From SPDF01 sp963812085 (GTDB lineage: Bacteria > Gemmatimonadota > Gemmatimonadetes > Gemmatimonadales > GWC2-71-9), in NCBI GenBank assembly GCA_963812085.1, contig CAWETL010000009.1, positions 496,001 to 560,000 on the forward strand: a stretch of DNA of 64,000 nt, given 5' to 3'. This document shows, in pieces, positions 24,534-32,739 of this stretch (its first letter is position 1; each line of letters opens with the position of its first letter). The notes under the pieces were generated by a model, which had not been told where the DNA came from, made no database searches, and was given only the letters and a program-made list of their open reading frames with translations. The position numbers were made by a program, and so were the translations under genes.

Positions 24534-25652
24534 CTACTGGATGATCCGGAGCACGCCCGCCTCCGCGCTGCCGCGGATGAACGCCTCGGCGTCGGTGACC
24601 GGGATGACGATGCCGGTCTCCGCCTGTCCGCGCCGCGCCAGCCCCGCCATGAAGTCCACCAGCGTCGAGGCGGACCACTCCATGTCGGCGGCCTTCATCT
24701 GAAGCAGGATCTCTTCCCAGGTGCCGTTGAACAGGTGACCCGAGAGGGTGGCCACCAGGTGCGACTCGCCCACGTTGGGGCGCTTCTGCATGGCCTGCAG
24801 CTCGGTGAGGAGGGTGCCGAACAGCTCGAGCTGGTTGGGATCGCGCAGCGAACCATCGGGAAGCAGGGCTTCCATCTCGGCGAGCAGCATGTCGATGGAA
24901 TCGGGTTCCGCGGCCACCTCGCCGAGGCGCGCGAGCCAGGGCGTGAGTTCGGGGTCGTCGTCCGGCAGCCGGTACAGCGACTTCTTGAGCTCGATGTAGC
25001 GCCAGAGCGCGAGCTCGTCGAAATGCTCCTCGGGCTGGGTGCGGTCGAGGTGGTGGAGCGAGGCCTCGGACTCGCCCCGGTCATAGAGCAGGTTGGCCAG
25101 GTAGACCCGCGCCTCGGCGTACGTCGGGTCGATCTCGAGGGCGCGGCGGAGCCAGTAGAGGGCGTTGCTGTCGTTGCCGAGGCGGTGCGAGGCGTAGCCC
25201 ACGCAGGCGGCGGCCTCGGGCGAGTCGGGATGGGCGGAGACGGCGAATTCGAAGAAGCGGTGGGCCTGGGCGAGGAGCCCTTCCCTGAAGAGCGCCCGGC
25301 CGACCTGGAGCATCAGTTCGTGGTCGTCGCGGAACCCGAGGGCGACGACGCGTTCGAAGGCGGCCAGCGCGCCGCCGCGGTCGCCGATCTTGAGGAGCGT
25401 CTCGCCGAGGCCGGCGAGCGCGTCCTCGTGATCGGGGTCCTGGGCCACCGCACGCTCGAAGCTGCGGCGGGCCCAGGCGTATTCTTCGCGGGCGAGGTAG
25501 GCGTACGCCATGCCGACGTGCAGTTCGACCGCGTGAGGATAGAGAGTCACCCCGACGCGGAGCAGGTCCAGCGCTTCGTCGTACCGGCCTTCATTGTAGA
25601 GGGAATGGGCGTTCTCGTCGTATTCGTCGGAGCTGAGAAAGCTATCCGACAT
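24534..25652 (-). CDS. Tetratricopeptide-repeat protein
   Basis: 372-residue soluble protein. At least five TPR units run from ~10 to ~200 (AHSLYNEGRYDEALDLLRVG; AYLAREEYAWARRSFERAV; LLKIGDRGGALAAFERVV; ALFREGLLAQAHRFFEFAV; YASHRLGNDSNALYWLRRAL). The C-terminal third is a separate, unrecognised domain ending VLRIIQ. TPR superhelices scaffold protein complexes; no enzyme motif is seen. Divergent from tetR with a 179-base gap that holds the tetR promoter and operator. Confidence 0.88.
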   Translation of the reverse strand: MSDSFLSSDEYDENAHSLYNEGRYDEALDLLRVGVTLYPHAVELHVGMAYAYLAREEYAWARRSFERAVAQDPDHEDALAGLGETLLKIGDRGGALAAFERVVALGFRDDHELMLQVGRALFREGLLAQAHRFFEFAVSAHPDSPEAAACVGYASHRLGNDSNALYWLRRALEIDPTYAEARVYLANLLYDRGESEASLHHLDRTQPEEHFDELALWRYIELKKSLYRLPDDDPELTPWLARLGEVAAEPDSIDMLLAEMEALLPDGSLRDPNQLELFGTLLTELQAMQKRPNVGESHLVATLSGHLFNGTWEEILLQMKAADMEWSASTLVDFMAGLARRGQAETGIVIPVTDAEAFIRGSAEAGVLRIIQ

Positions 25653-25762
25653 CGGCGGTGCCTCCGGAGGCAGGTTGAATCAAAGTAGGACAGGGAGGGG
25701 GTCCGCCGCAAGAGACGCGGTGACAGGGAGTTGCGCGGCGGGCAAGCCGGCCGGGGGGCCAG

Positions 25763-25804
25763 TTGACAGCCCGGGAGCCCCAATTATGTTACTGACCGGT
25801 CAGT
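25763..25804 (+). promoter_or_regulatory. tetR promoter with overlapping operator
   Basis: TTGACA (25763-25768), 16-base spacer, TATGTT (25785-25790), followed directly by the perfect palindrome ACTGACCGGTCAGT (25791-25804) covering the expected start site near 25797. A TetR dimer bound here would block initiation, giving autorepression of the tetR-tolC-emrAB operon. Confidence 0.8.
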
Positions 25805-25831
25805 TACTTATCTTCCCTTGCCCGGACCGTC

Positions 25832-26494
25832 ATGCCCCTCTCCCGCCGCCGCGTCCATCGCCCGCGCTGGCAGCGCCGCCCCGAGGCGCGCCACGACGAG
25901 ATCATCGCCGCTGCCACCGAGGTGTTCGGGACGGCGGGCTTTGCGCGCACCAAGCTGGAAGACGTGGCCCGCCACGCCAAGGTGAGCAAGGGAACGCTGT
26001 ACCGGTATTTCGATTCCAAGGAAGCGCTCTTCCGCGAAATGGTCCGCGCCAACGTGGTGACGGTCCTCGCCGCGGGGGAGGAGTTCATCCGCGCCCATGA
26101 AGGCTCGTCGCGCGCGCTGCTCGAGCTGCTGATCCGGCGCATGTGGAACACCATGCGCGACCCGGCCATGGCGCGCATCGGCCGCCTGGTCCACTCGGAG
26201 CTGCACGAATTTCCGGAGCTCGCCCGGTTCTACTTCGGCGAGGTGATCCTCCGCGGGCGGCGGATGATCCAGTCCGTCCTCGATCGCGGCATCGCGAGCG
26301 GAGAGTTCCGCGCCGACCTCCACAGGTTCGCCGCGCGCGGCCTCCCGCACCTCATGGTCTTCTCCGCGCAGACCCAGTGCTTCTTCGGCACGATGGACCC
26401 CGAGCGCCTGCCCGACGACCAGGTGCTCGAGGGGATCCTCGATCTCTACCTCCACGGCGTCGAGGCCCGGCCACCGGCCGGCCCGACGGTCTGA
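25832..26494 (+). CDS. TetR/AcrR-family repressor of the efflux operon
   Basis: 220 residues. N-terminal helix-turn-helix: HDEIIAAATEVFGTAGFART, then VARHAKVSKGTLYRYFDSKE (~45-65), the classic TetR signature. The C-terminal half is an all-helical ligand-binding domain of the AcrR/NalC type. It is the first gene of the operon with TolC-, EmrA- and EmrB-like genes (2 bases to the next ATG) and has a palindromic operator at its promoter, so it most likely represses the pump until a toxic ligand binds. Confidence 0.93.
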   Translation: MPLSRRRVHRPRWQRRPEARHDEIIAAATEVFGTAGFARTKLEDVARHAKVSKGTLYRYFDSKEALFREMVRANVVTVLAAGEEFIRAHEGSSRALLELLIRRMWNTMRDPAMARIGRLVHSELHEFPELARFYFGEVILRGRRMIQSVLDRGIASGEFRADLHRFAARGLPHLMVFSAQTQCFFGTMDPERLPDDQVLEGILDLYLHGVEARPPAGPTV

Positions 26495-26496
26495 CC

Positions 26497-27816
26497 ATGC
26501 CCCATTCGATGCGCTCCGTCGCCTTGCTGTTCGCGGCGCTCTCCGCCGCCGCACCGCTCACCGCCCAGGCCCCGCCCCAGGTGCCGACGGAGCTCTCGCT
26601 CCTCGGCGCCGTGCAGCTCGGCCGGCAACAGGCCGTGGCGGCCACCCTCGCCAACATCAACGCGCAGGTGGCGCAGAACCGTGTCGGCCTCAAGCGGGCC
26701 GACTATCTCCCGCAGGTATCCGCCTCGGGCAGCATCACGCCGCAGGTGGTGAACCTCGAGCAGTTCGGCATTCCGGTCGCCATGAGCGTCACGCCGCCGT
26801 TCACGCTGTACGCCCTGCAGCTCAACGCGAGCCAGCTGATCTTCGACGCCGCGGCCATCGAGCGGGTCAAGGCCGCCTCGGATTCCGCCAAGGTGGCCGG
26901 ACTCGACGCGCAGCACGCCGGGGACCTGGCGGGCACCGCCGCGGGGCTGGCCTACCTGCGCGTCCTGGCCATGGGCGAACTGGTGTCGGCCCGGGAGGCC
27001 GACAGCGCGATCGCCGCGTCCCTCCTGACGCAGGCCAGGCAGTTCCAGGCCGCGGGCGTGACCCCGGCGATCGACCTGACCCGGAACGAGGTGAACACCC
27101 GCACGGTGCAGTCGGATCTCCTCACCGCAAGGAACCAGCTCGCCGGCGCCCGGCTCGACTTGCTCCGCATCCTGAACCTGCCGCTTGACGCTCCGCTGGT
27201 CCTCACCGACAGTCTCGGCACGCCGCCGGTGGGCGTGCCGACGGCGCCCGCCGAGGCCGTGCCGTTCGCCCTCGAGCACCGACCCGACGTCGTGGCCGAG
27301 CATGGCCGCACCCAGGTGGCCGAGCAGACGCTCAAGGCCATCGGGTACGAAAACCTCCCGAGCCTCGGTTTCCAGGGGCAGTGGGAGTCATCGGGTCCGG
27401 AAACCACCCGCATGCTCGGCAGCTACCGGCTGATGTTCGGCCTGCAGGTCCCAATCCTCGACGGCTTCCGCCGGCAGCGCCGGCACTCGGAGCAGTCTCT
27501 CCGGGTCGAGGCCCAGCTGGTCCGCGAGCGCGACGTGTCGCGGCAGGCCGAGCAGGAGGTGCGTCGCTCGCTCCTCGACCTCGGCACCGCGCAGAACACC
27601 GTGGCCATCGCCGCCGACCGCGTGGAGCTGGCCGCGCAGGAACTCCGCCAGGCCACCGAGCGCTTCAACGCCGGCGTGGCCGGCAGCGTCGAGACCACGC
27701 AGGCCCAGGCGGTCGTCGTGGCCGCGCGGAACGCACTCATCCAGGCGCGCGCCAGCTACGGCGTCGCGCGGATCACGCTCTACCAGGCGCTCGGCGTCCT
27801 GGACCAGCTTCAATAA
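26497..27816 (+). CDS. TolC-like outer-membrane efflux channel
   Basis: 439 residues with a signal peptide (LLFAALSAAAPLTAQ). Two repeated OEP domains, each with a long helical hairpin: helices around VAATLANINAQVAQNRVGLK and AQELRQATERFNAGVAGSVE; strands LPQVSASGSITP and LPSLGFQGQWES. The proline-capped turns and the R-x-DV-x-x motif (EHRPDVVAEHGRTQ) are typical. It forms the trimeric exit duct for the EmrAB pump encoded next. Two bases separate it from tetR. Confidence 0.93.
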   Translation: MPHSMRSVALLFAALSAAAPLTAQAPPQVPTELSLLGAVQLGRQQAVAATLANINAQVAQNRVGLKRADYLPQVSASGSITPQVVNLEQFGIPVAMSVTPPFTLYALQLNASQLIFDAAAIERVKAASDSAKVAGLDAQHAGDLAGTAAGLAYLRVLAMGELVSAREADSAIAASLLTQARQFQAAGVTPAIDLTRNEVNTRTVQSDLLTARNQLAGARLDLLRILNLPLDAPLVLTDSLGTPPVGVPTAPAEAVPFALEHRPDVVAEHGRTQVAEQTLKAIGYENLPSLGFQGQWESSGPETTRMLGSYRLMFGLQVPILDGFRRQRRHSEQSLRVEAQLVRERDVSRQAEQEVRRSLLDLGTAQNTVAIAADRVELAAQELRQATERFNAGVAGSVETTQAQAVVVAARNALIQARASYGVARITLYQALGVLDQLQ

Positions 27817-27844
27817 CCGTCCTCACTCCATCATCGACTCGAGC

Positions 27845-28951
27845 ATGACTGCTACCTTGCCGACCGACGAGGCCACCGGCCTCGAGACCGCCGCCCCCGC
27901 CGCCGCCCCGAGCCGCGGTTCGAAGATTCCGATGATCCTCCTGGCCCTGTTCCTCGTGATGGCCGGCGGATGGGCGCTCCGCACCTGGCTCTTCGGGCGG
28001 AGCCACGTGAGCACCGACAACGCACAGGTAGACGGCCACATCACGCCCATCGCGCCCAAGGTCGGCGGCTTCGTCGACCGCGTCCTGGTCGAGGAGAACC
28101 AGCCGGTCAAGGCGGGGGACACGCTCGTCGTGCTCGATGCGCGGGACTTCCGCTCCCGGCTGCTGCAGGCCAATGCGGACCTCGCGATGGCCCGTGCGAT
28201 GGCGGGGAACAACCGCCGGGCCGGCCAGATGCAGGCGCAACTGGAGGCCAGCCGCGCCAACGCGGCCGGGGCCCAGGCCACCGTGGCCTCCGCGGAGGCG
28301 TCGGTGCGGAAGGCCCAGTCGGACCTCGAGCGGGCCCGCCGGCTGGCCGCTTCCCAAGTCGTCTCGGCGCAGCAGCTCGACGCCGCGGAGGCGGCCTACG
28401 CCGTGGCGTCGGCGCAGGCGGAGGCCGCGCGGCGCCAGGCCAGCGCCGCCACCCAGCAGGTGACGGCCTCGATGGCCGCCCTGCAGGGGGCCGACGCGCG
28501 CCTCGCCGCGGCCGAGGGCGCCGTCGAGATGGCGCAGCTGCAGCTGGGCTACACCGTGATCCTGGCGCCGTCGAACGGGGTCATCGCCCGCCGGCGCGTC
28601 GAGACCGGCGAGCTGGTGCAACCGGGCCAGATGCTGATGACGGTGGTGCCGACGGAGGACGTCTGGGTCACGGCCAACCTGAAGGAAACCCAGATGGAGG
28701 ACGTCACCCCCGGCGATTCCGCGACCTTCACCGTGGACGCCTACCCGGGACAGACCTTCCACGGGTCCGTCGAGAGCATCAGCCCGGCCACCGGGGCGCG
28801 CTTCGCGCTGCTGCCGCCCGACAACGCCACCGGCAACTTCACGAAGGTGGTGCAGCGGGTGCCGGTGCGGATCGCCGTGGGCATCGACACGACCGGGCAG
28901 TTCCCGCTCCGTCCGGGTCTCTCGGCCGACGTCACGATCAAGACCCGCTGA
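27845..28951 (+). CDS. emrA: EmrA-like membrane-fusion (HlyD family) protein
   Basis: 368 residues: short cytoplasmic start, one membrane helix (IPMILLALFLVMAGGWALRT), then a periplasmic adaptor. The first lipoyl half is DGHITPIAPKVGGFVDRVLV, the alpha-hairpin has Ala/Gln-rich coils (~115-230), and the second half is LGYTVILAPSNGVIARRRVE. It bridges the EmrB transporter to the TolC-like channel. Gap of 28 bases after tolC and 7 before emrB. Confidence 0.93.
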   Translation: MTATLPTDEATGLETAAPAAAPSRGSKIPMILLALFLVMAGGWALRTWLFGRSHVSTDNAQVDGHITPIAPKVGGFVDRVLVEENQPVKAGDTLVVLDARDFRSRLLQANADLAMARAMAGNNRRAGQMQAQLEASRANAAGAQATVASAEASVRKAQSDLERARRLAASQVVSAQQLDAAEAAYAVASAQAEAARRQASAATQQVTASMAALQGADARLAAAEGAVEMAQLQLGYTVILAPSNGVIARRRVETGELVQPGQMLMTVVPTEDVWVTANLKETQMEDVTPGDSATFTVDAYPGQTFHGSVESISPATGARFALLPPDNATGNFTKVVQRVPVRIAVGIDTTGQFPLRPGLSADVTIKTR

Positions 28952-28958
28952 GCCGGCC

Positions 28959-30551
28959 GTGAGTCCCATCGCCCTGCCGTTCGGCGGCCGGCAACAGCTT
29001 TCGCGCGCCGAGATCCACGGCGCGCGTTACCTGATCGCGTTCGCGGTGACGCTGGCCAGCGTCCTCGAGCTGGTGGACACCAGCATCGTGAACGTCGCGA
29101 TCCCCCACATGATGGGAAACCTTGGCGCCACCCTCGAGGAAATCGCCTGGGTGAGCACCGGCTATATCGTGGCCAACGTGATCGTGCTGCCGCTCACCGG
29201 CTGGTTCTCGGAGCGGCTCGGCCGCCGCAACTACTACACCGGTTCGATCGCGCTCTTCACGATCGCCTCGTTCTTCTGCGGCCACGCGACCACGCTGCAC
29301 GACCTGGTCTTCTGGCGCGTCGTCCAGGGCATCGGCGGCGGCGCCCTGATCTCGACCGCCCAGGCCATCCTGTTCGACGTCTTCCCCCGTGAGGAAGCCG
29401 GCACCGCCATGGCCATCTTCGGCATGGGCGTCATGGTCGGCCCGACCCTCGGCCCCACCCTCGGCGGCTGGATCACCGACAACTACGCCTGGCCCTGGAT
29501 CTTCTACATCAACCTCCCGCTCGGCATCCTCGCCGGAATCCTGACCTGGCGCTACGTGCCGGAACCGGCCCATCACATCGAGATGCCGGACCGGGTGGAC
29601 TGGCAGGGACTCGCCCTCCTGATTCTCGGCATCGGCAGCCTGCAGATCATGCTGGAACGGGGCGAAAGCCACGACTGGTTCGCCTCCCGGGAGATCGTCA
29701 CCGAGCTGTTCGTCGCGGTCTCCGCGCTGTTGCTGTTCGTGTGGCACGAGCTCCGGACGGCGTTTCCCGTGGTGAACCTCCGGATCCTGGCCAACCGGCA
29801 GCTCGCCACCGGCGTGGTGTTCGGCCTGCTGCTCGGCTTTGCCCTCTACTCCAGCGTGTTCGCGCTCCCGGTGTTCCTGCAGAACCTGCTGGGCTACACC
29901 GCGTGGGACACCGGCAGGGTGATCCTGCCCGGCGCCCTCGCGAGCGCCGTGACGATGGCGCTGGCCGGGAAGTTCAACACGAAGATCGACGCCCGGCTCA
30001 GCATCACCACCGGTATCCTGCTGTTCGGCGTCGCGATGTGGATGCACTATCACTTCACGATGGAACTCGGGATGGGCGACCTGCTCCTTCCCATGATCCT
30101 GCGCGGCGTGGCCATGGGTCTGATCTTCGTGCCGCTGGTCGGGGCCACGGTGGCCGACCTGCCGTCGAAGCACATGGCCCAGGGCACCGGCCTCTTCAAC
30201 CTGTCGCGCCAGCTGGGCGGCAGCTTCGGCATCGCGATCACCGCCACCCTGCTCACCCGCTGGACCGAGCAGGCGCGCGACGCGCTCCGGCCCCACCTCG
30301 GCATGACCGAGGACCGGCCGCGGCAATGGCTGGCGGGAATGGAACAGGTGTTCCTGCGGCAAGGGGGGACGCCGGCAGAGGCGGGGCTCAGGGCACGGGC
30401 GGTGCTCGAGGGGCTGGTCCATCAACAGGCGTCGGTCATCGCGTTCGAAAAGGTGTTCCTCACGATGGGAATCACCTTCCTGCTCGCGCTCCCGCTGCTG
30501 CTGCTGTTCCGGACCGGCAAGGCCGCCGCCGGCGCGGGGCCGGCGCACTAG
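28959..30551 (+). CDS. emrB: EmrB-like multidrug transporter (DHA2 family, MFS)
   Basis: 530-residue drug/H+ antiporter with 14 transmembrane helices. Motif D1 is LELVDTSIVNVAIPHMMGNL; motif A is SERLGRRNYYTGS; motif C lies in GMGVMVGPTLGPTLGGWITD. It exports hydrophobic toxins through EmrA and TolC, under TetR control. GTG start. Ends 3 bases before the stop of the convergent exported-protein gene, with no obvious terminator between them. Confidence 0.95.
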   Translation: MSPIALPFGGRQQLSRAEIHGARYLIAFAVTLASVLELVDTSIVNVAIPHMMGNLGATLEEIAWVSTGYIVANVIVLPLTGWFSERLGRRNYYTGSIALFTIASFFCGHATTLHDLVFWRVVQGIGGGALISTAQAILFDVFPREEAGTAMAIFGMGVMVGPTLGPTLGGWITDNYAWPWIFYINLPLGILAGILTWRYVPEPAHHIEMPDRVDWQGLALLILGIGSLQIMLERGESHDWFASREIVTELFVAVSALLLFVWHELRTAFPVVNLRILANRQLATGVVFGLLLGFALYSSVFALPVFLQNLLGYTAWDTGRVILPGALASAVTMALAGKFNTKIDARLSITTGILLFGVAMWMHYHFTMELGMGDLLLPMILRGVAMGLIFVPLVGATVADLPSKHMAQGTGLFNLSRQLGGSFGIAITATLLTRWTEQARDALRPHLGMTEDRPRQWLAGMEQVFLRQGGTPAEAGLRARAVLEGLVHQQASVIAFEKVFLTMGITFLLALPLLLLFRTGKAAAGAGPAH

Positions 30552-30554
30552 GGC

Positions 30555-31316
30555 CTAGCGGCAGGGGCCGGGCAGGCGAACGACTCGCACCTCCTGCACC
30601 ACGTCAGTCCGTCCGCCGGCACCGGGAAACTCGACGCCCGCGCGGACGGCGCTGTTCCACCCGAGCGGTCCGTCCTGCCAGCGCAGATCGCCGCTTTCCG
30701 ATTCGCTCCGGTGCAGGCGCACCGTGGAATCACCGGCGGCGACCCCTTCCTCCCACGCGGACCGCCGCGTCCACCCGTAGCGCGCCACTGCCCCGTGCGC
30801 GGTGGCGCTGTCCGCCAGGCGCCAGATGGTGAGGTCGGGATCGTCCTTCCACTCGCCGCCGGGGCGGAGCGCGCGCGGCGGGAGCGGCGGGAAGAAATGG
30901 AGCAGGACCCGACCGAAGTCGAACACGTCGCGCAGCGCGGCGGGGACGAACGGACTGGCCACCGACAGGTAGTCGCCCTGCGGCGCCAACTCTCCCCGGT
31001 AGCGTCCGCCCAGGATCCCCTCCGCATTCGGCTCGACCCGCCCTTCGGGCCCCTGCCGGAACACCGACAGCGAATCGTACCACGCCTCGACGAGGAGCCC
31101 GCCGCTGTCGGGAACGGCCCGCACCGACAGCACACCGGAACGGCCGACGGTCTCGTTGCGGCGCACCGTGCCCATCGCGGTATGAACCTCGCTCCGCACC
31201 GACTCCGCGAACCGCGCGCAGCCGAGCGTCGCCGCGTCGTACACGGGCGCCTGGGCGGGGGCGGCGGCAGGCAAAACCACCGCCAGCGCGATGAGGAGGA
31301 GCCTCGGTGCTTGCAT
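30555..31316 (-). CDS. Exported hypothetical protein
   Basis: 253 residues, not recognised. Signal peptide MQAPRLLLIALAVVLPAAAP with cleavage near AQA. The mature protein is beta-rich and hydrophilic (VRSEVHTAMGTVRRNETVGR; VEAWYDSLSVFRQGPEGRVE), ending VVQEVRVVRLPGPCR. Two cysteines only (one near the N-terminus in LGCARF, one at the end), which could form a disulfide. Probably periplasmic or surface-exposed. ATG at 31316; a TTG three codons upstream is less likely. Confidence 0.7.
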   Translation of the reverse strand: MQAPRLLLIALAVVLPAAAPAQAPVYDAATLGCARFAESVRSEVHTAMGTVRRNETVGRSGVLSVRAVPDSGGLLVEAWYDSLSVFRQGPEGRVEPNAEGILGGRYRGELAPQGDYLSVASPFVPAALRDVFDFGRVLLHFFPPLPPRALRPGGEWKDDPDLTIWRLADSATAHGAVARYGWTRRSAWEEGVAAGDSTVRLHRSESESGDLRWQDGPLGWNSAVRAGVEFPGAGGRTDVVQEVRVVRLPGPCR

Positions 31317-31381
31317 GGGAGCCAATGTGACTGCATCGTAGCATCCTGTCCATCACGCCCACTCCAGCCCGGACCCTGCCC

Positions 31382-32671
31382 ATGCGGATGCCCTTCGTCC
31401 TGCTCGCGCTCACGCTCACGGCCGGCACCCTCGGCGCCCAGCAGGCCGCGCCGGCTCCGGTTCGCACCCTGGTACGGGCCGGCAAGCTCATCGACGGCAC
31501 GGGAGCGGCGCCCCGCAGCGACCAGGGCGTCCTCGTGGAGGACGGCCGGATCACCGCGGTGGGAGCCTGGGCGGAGGTTTCCGCGCGCGCGCCCGGGGTC
31601 ACCACGATCGACTTGAGCGGCATGACGGTGCTGCCCGGGTTGATCGACGCCCACACGCACATCCTGCTCCAGGGCGACATCACCGCCGCGGACTACGACG
31701 ACCAGCTCCTCAAGGAGTCCATTCCGTACCGCACCATCCGGGCGGTGGCCGCCGGCCGCACGGCGCTGATGAACGGCTTCACGACCCTCCGCGACCTCGA
31801 GACCGAGGGGGCGATGTTCGCCGACGTGGACCTGAAGCGCGCCTTCGCCCTCGGCATCGTGCCGGGGCCGCGAATGTTCGTCGCCACGCGCGCGTTCAGC
31901 GCCACGGGGATGTACCCGCTCAGCGGCTATTCGTGGGAGCTCAAGGTGCCCGACGGCGTCCAGATCGTGGACGGGCCGGAGGAGATCCGGAAGGGCGTGC
32001 GGGAGCAGGTGAAGTACGGCGCCGACTGGATCAAGGTCTACGTGGACCGCCGCTACTACCTCGGCGACGACGGCCGGCTCCACAGCTGGGTGAACTTCAC
32101 CGACGAGGAGCTGAAGATGTTCGTCGACGAAGCCCACCGGCTGGGCAAGCGGGCCGCCGCCCACGCGATCGGCTACGACGGCATCGACGCCGCGCTCCGC
32201 GCCGGGTTCAACAGCATCGAGCACGGCGACGGCCTCACCCCGGACCTGATGGACCGGATGATCAAGCAGGGCGCGTACTGGTGCCCGACGATCTTCGTGG
32301 GGGCCTACGTGGCCGAGGGGCGCGGAGGAATCTGGCCCAAGATGGTGGACATCGAGCGCGTGGCGTTCGGACAGGCGGTGACGAAGGGCGTGAAGATCGC
32401 GTACGGCACCGATGCCGGCGGGTACGCCTGGACGGAGAACCAGGCGCAGGAGATGGCCTACATGGTGCGCTACGGGATGGCGCCGCTCCAGGTGATCCGT
32501 TCAGCCACGTCCGTGGCGGCGGACCTGCTGGGCCAGTCGGCAAACCTGGGCGCCGTGGCCGCCGGGCGCTGGGCGGACCTGGTGGCCGTGAAGGAAGACC
32601 CGCTGGCGGACATCACCGCGCTGCAACGGGTCGCGTGGGTGATGAAGGGTGGGGCGGTGATGAAGAACTAG
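31382..32671 (+). CDS. Exported metal-dependent amidohydrolase (imidazolonepropionase-like)
   Basis: 429 residues with a signal peptide (FVLLALTLTAGTLGAQ). TIM-barrel amidohydrolase with all metal ligands: HTH in LIDAHTHI, the carbamylated Lys in GADWIKVYVD, His in AAAHAIG, His in SIEHGDG and Asp in YGTDAGG. The C-terminal beta cap is GRWADLVAVKEDPLADI. Periplasmic relatives are prolidase- or carboxypeptidase-like and hydrolyse Xaa-Pro or acylated amino acids. The stop is followed without a gap by a degenerate copy of the G-rich repeat. Confidence 0.9.
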   Translation: MRMPFVLLALTLTAGTLGAQQAAPAPVRTLVRAGKLIDGTGAAPRSDQGVLVEDGRITAVGAWAEVSARAPGVTTIDLSGMTVLPGLIDAHTHILLQGDITAADYDDQLLKESIPYRTIRAVAAGRTALMNGFTTLRDLETEGAMFADVDLKRAFALGIVPGPRMFVATRAFSATGMYPLSGYSWELKVPDGVQIVDGPEEIRKGVREQVKYGADWIKVYVDRRYYLGDDGRLHSWVNFTDEELKMFVDEAHRLGKRAAAHAIGYDGIDAALRAGFNSIEHGDGLTPDLMDRMIKQGAYWCPTIFVGAYVAEGRGGIWPKMVDIERVAFGQAVTKGVKIAYGTDAGGYAWTENQAQEMAYMVRYGMAPLQVIRSATSVAADLLGQSANLGAVAAGRWADLVAVKEDPLADITALQRVAWVMKGGAVMKN

Positions 32672-32734
32672 GCGGGGCAGCGGGAATGCGGGGAGGGAGG
32701 GGTGTGGACTTCCCCGCTTCCCCGCTTCCCCGCC
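32671..32734. repeat. Inverted pair of G-rich repeats between convergent genes (copy 3 plus a degenerate copy)
   Basis: 32709-32734 is an exact copy of the 26-bp repeat, G-rich on the minus strand, 5 bases past the pruA stop. 32671-32696 is a degenerate copy (about four differences) on the plus strand, touching the amidohydrolase stop. The two face each other and can form a long imperfect hairpin, a likely bidirectional terminator. Confidence 0.8.
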
Positions 32735-32739
32735 TCCAC

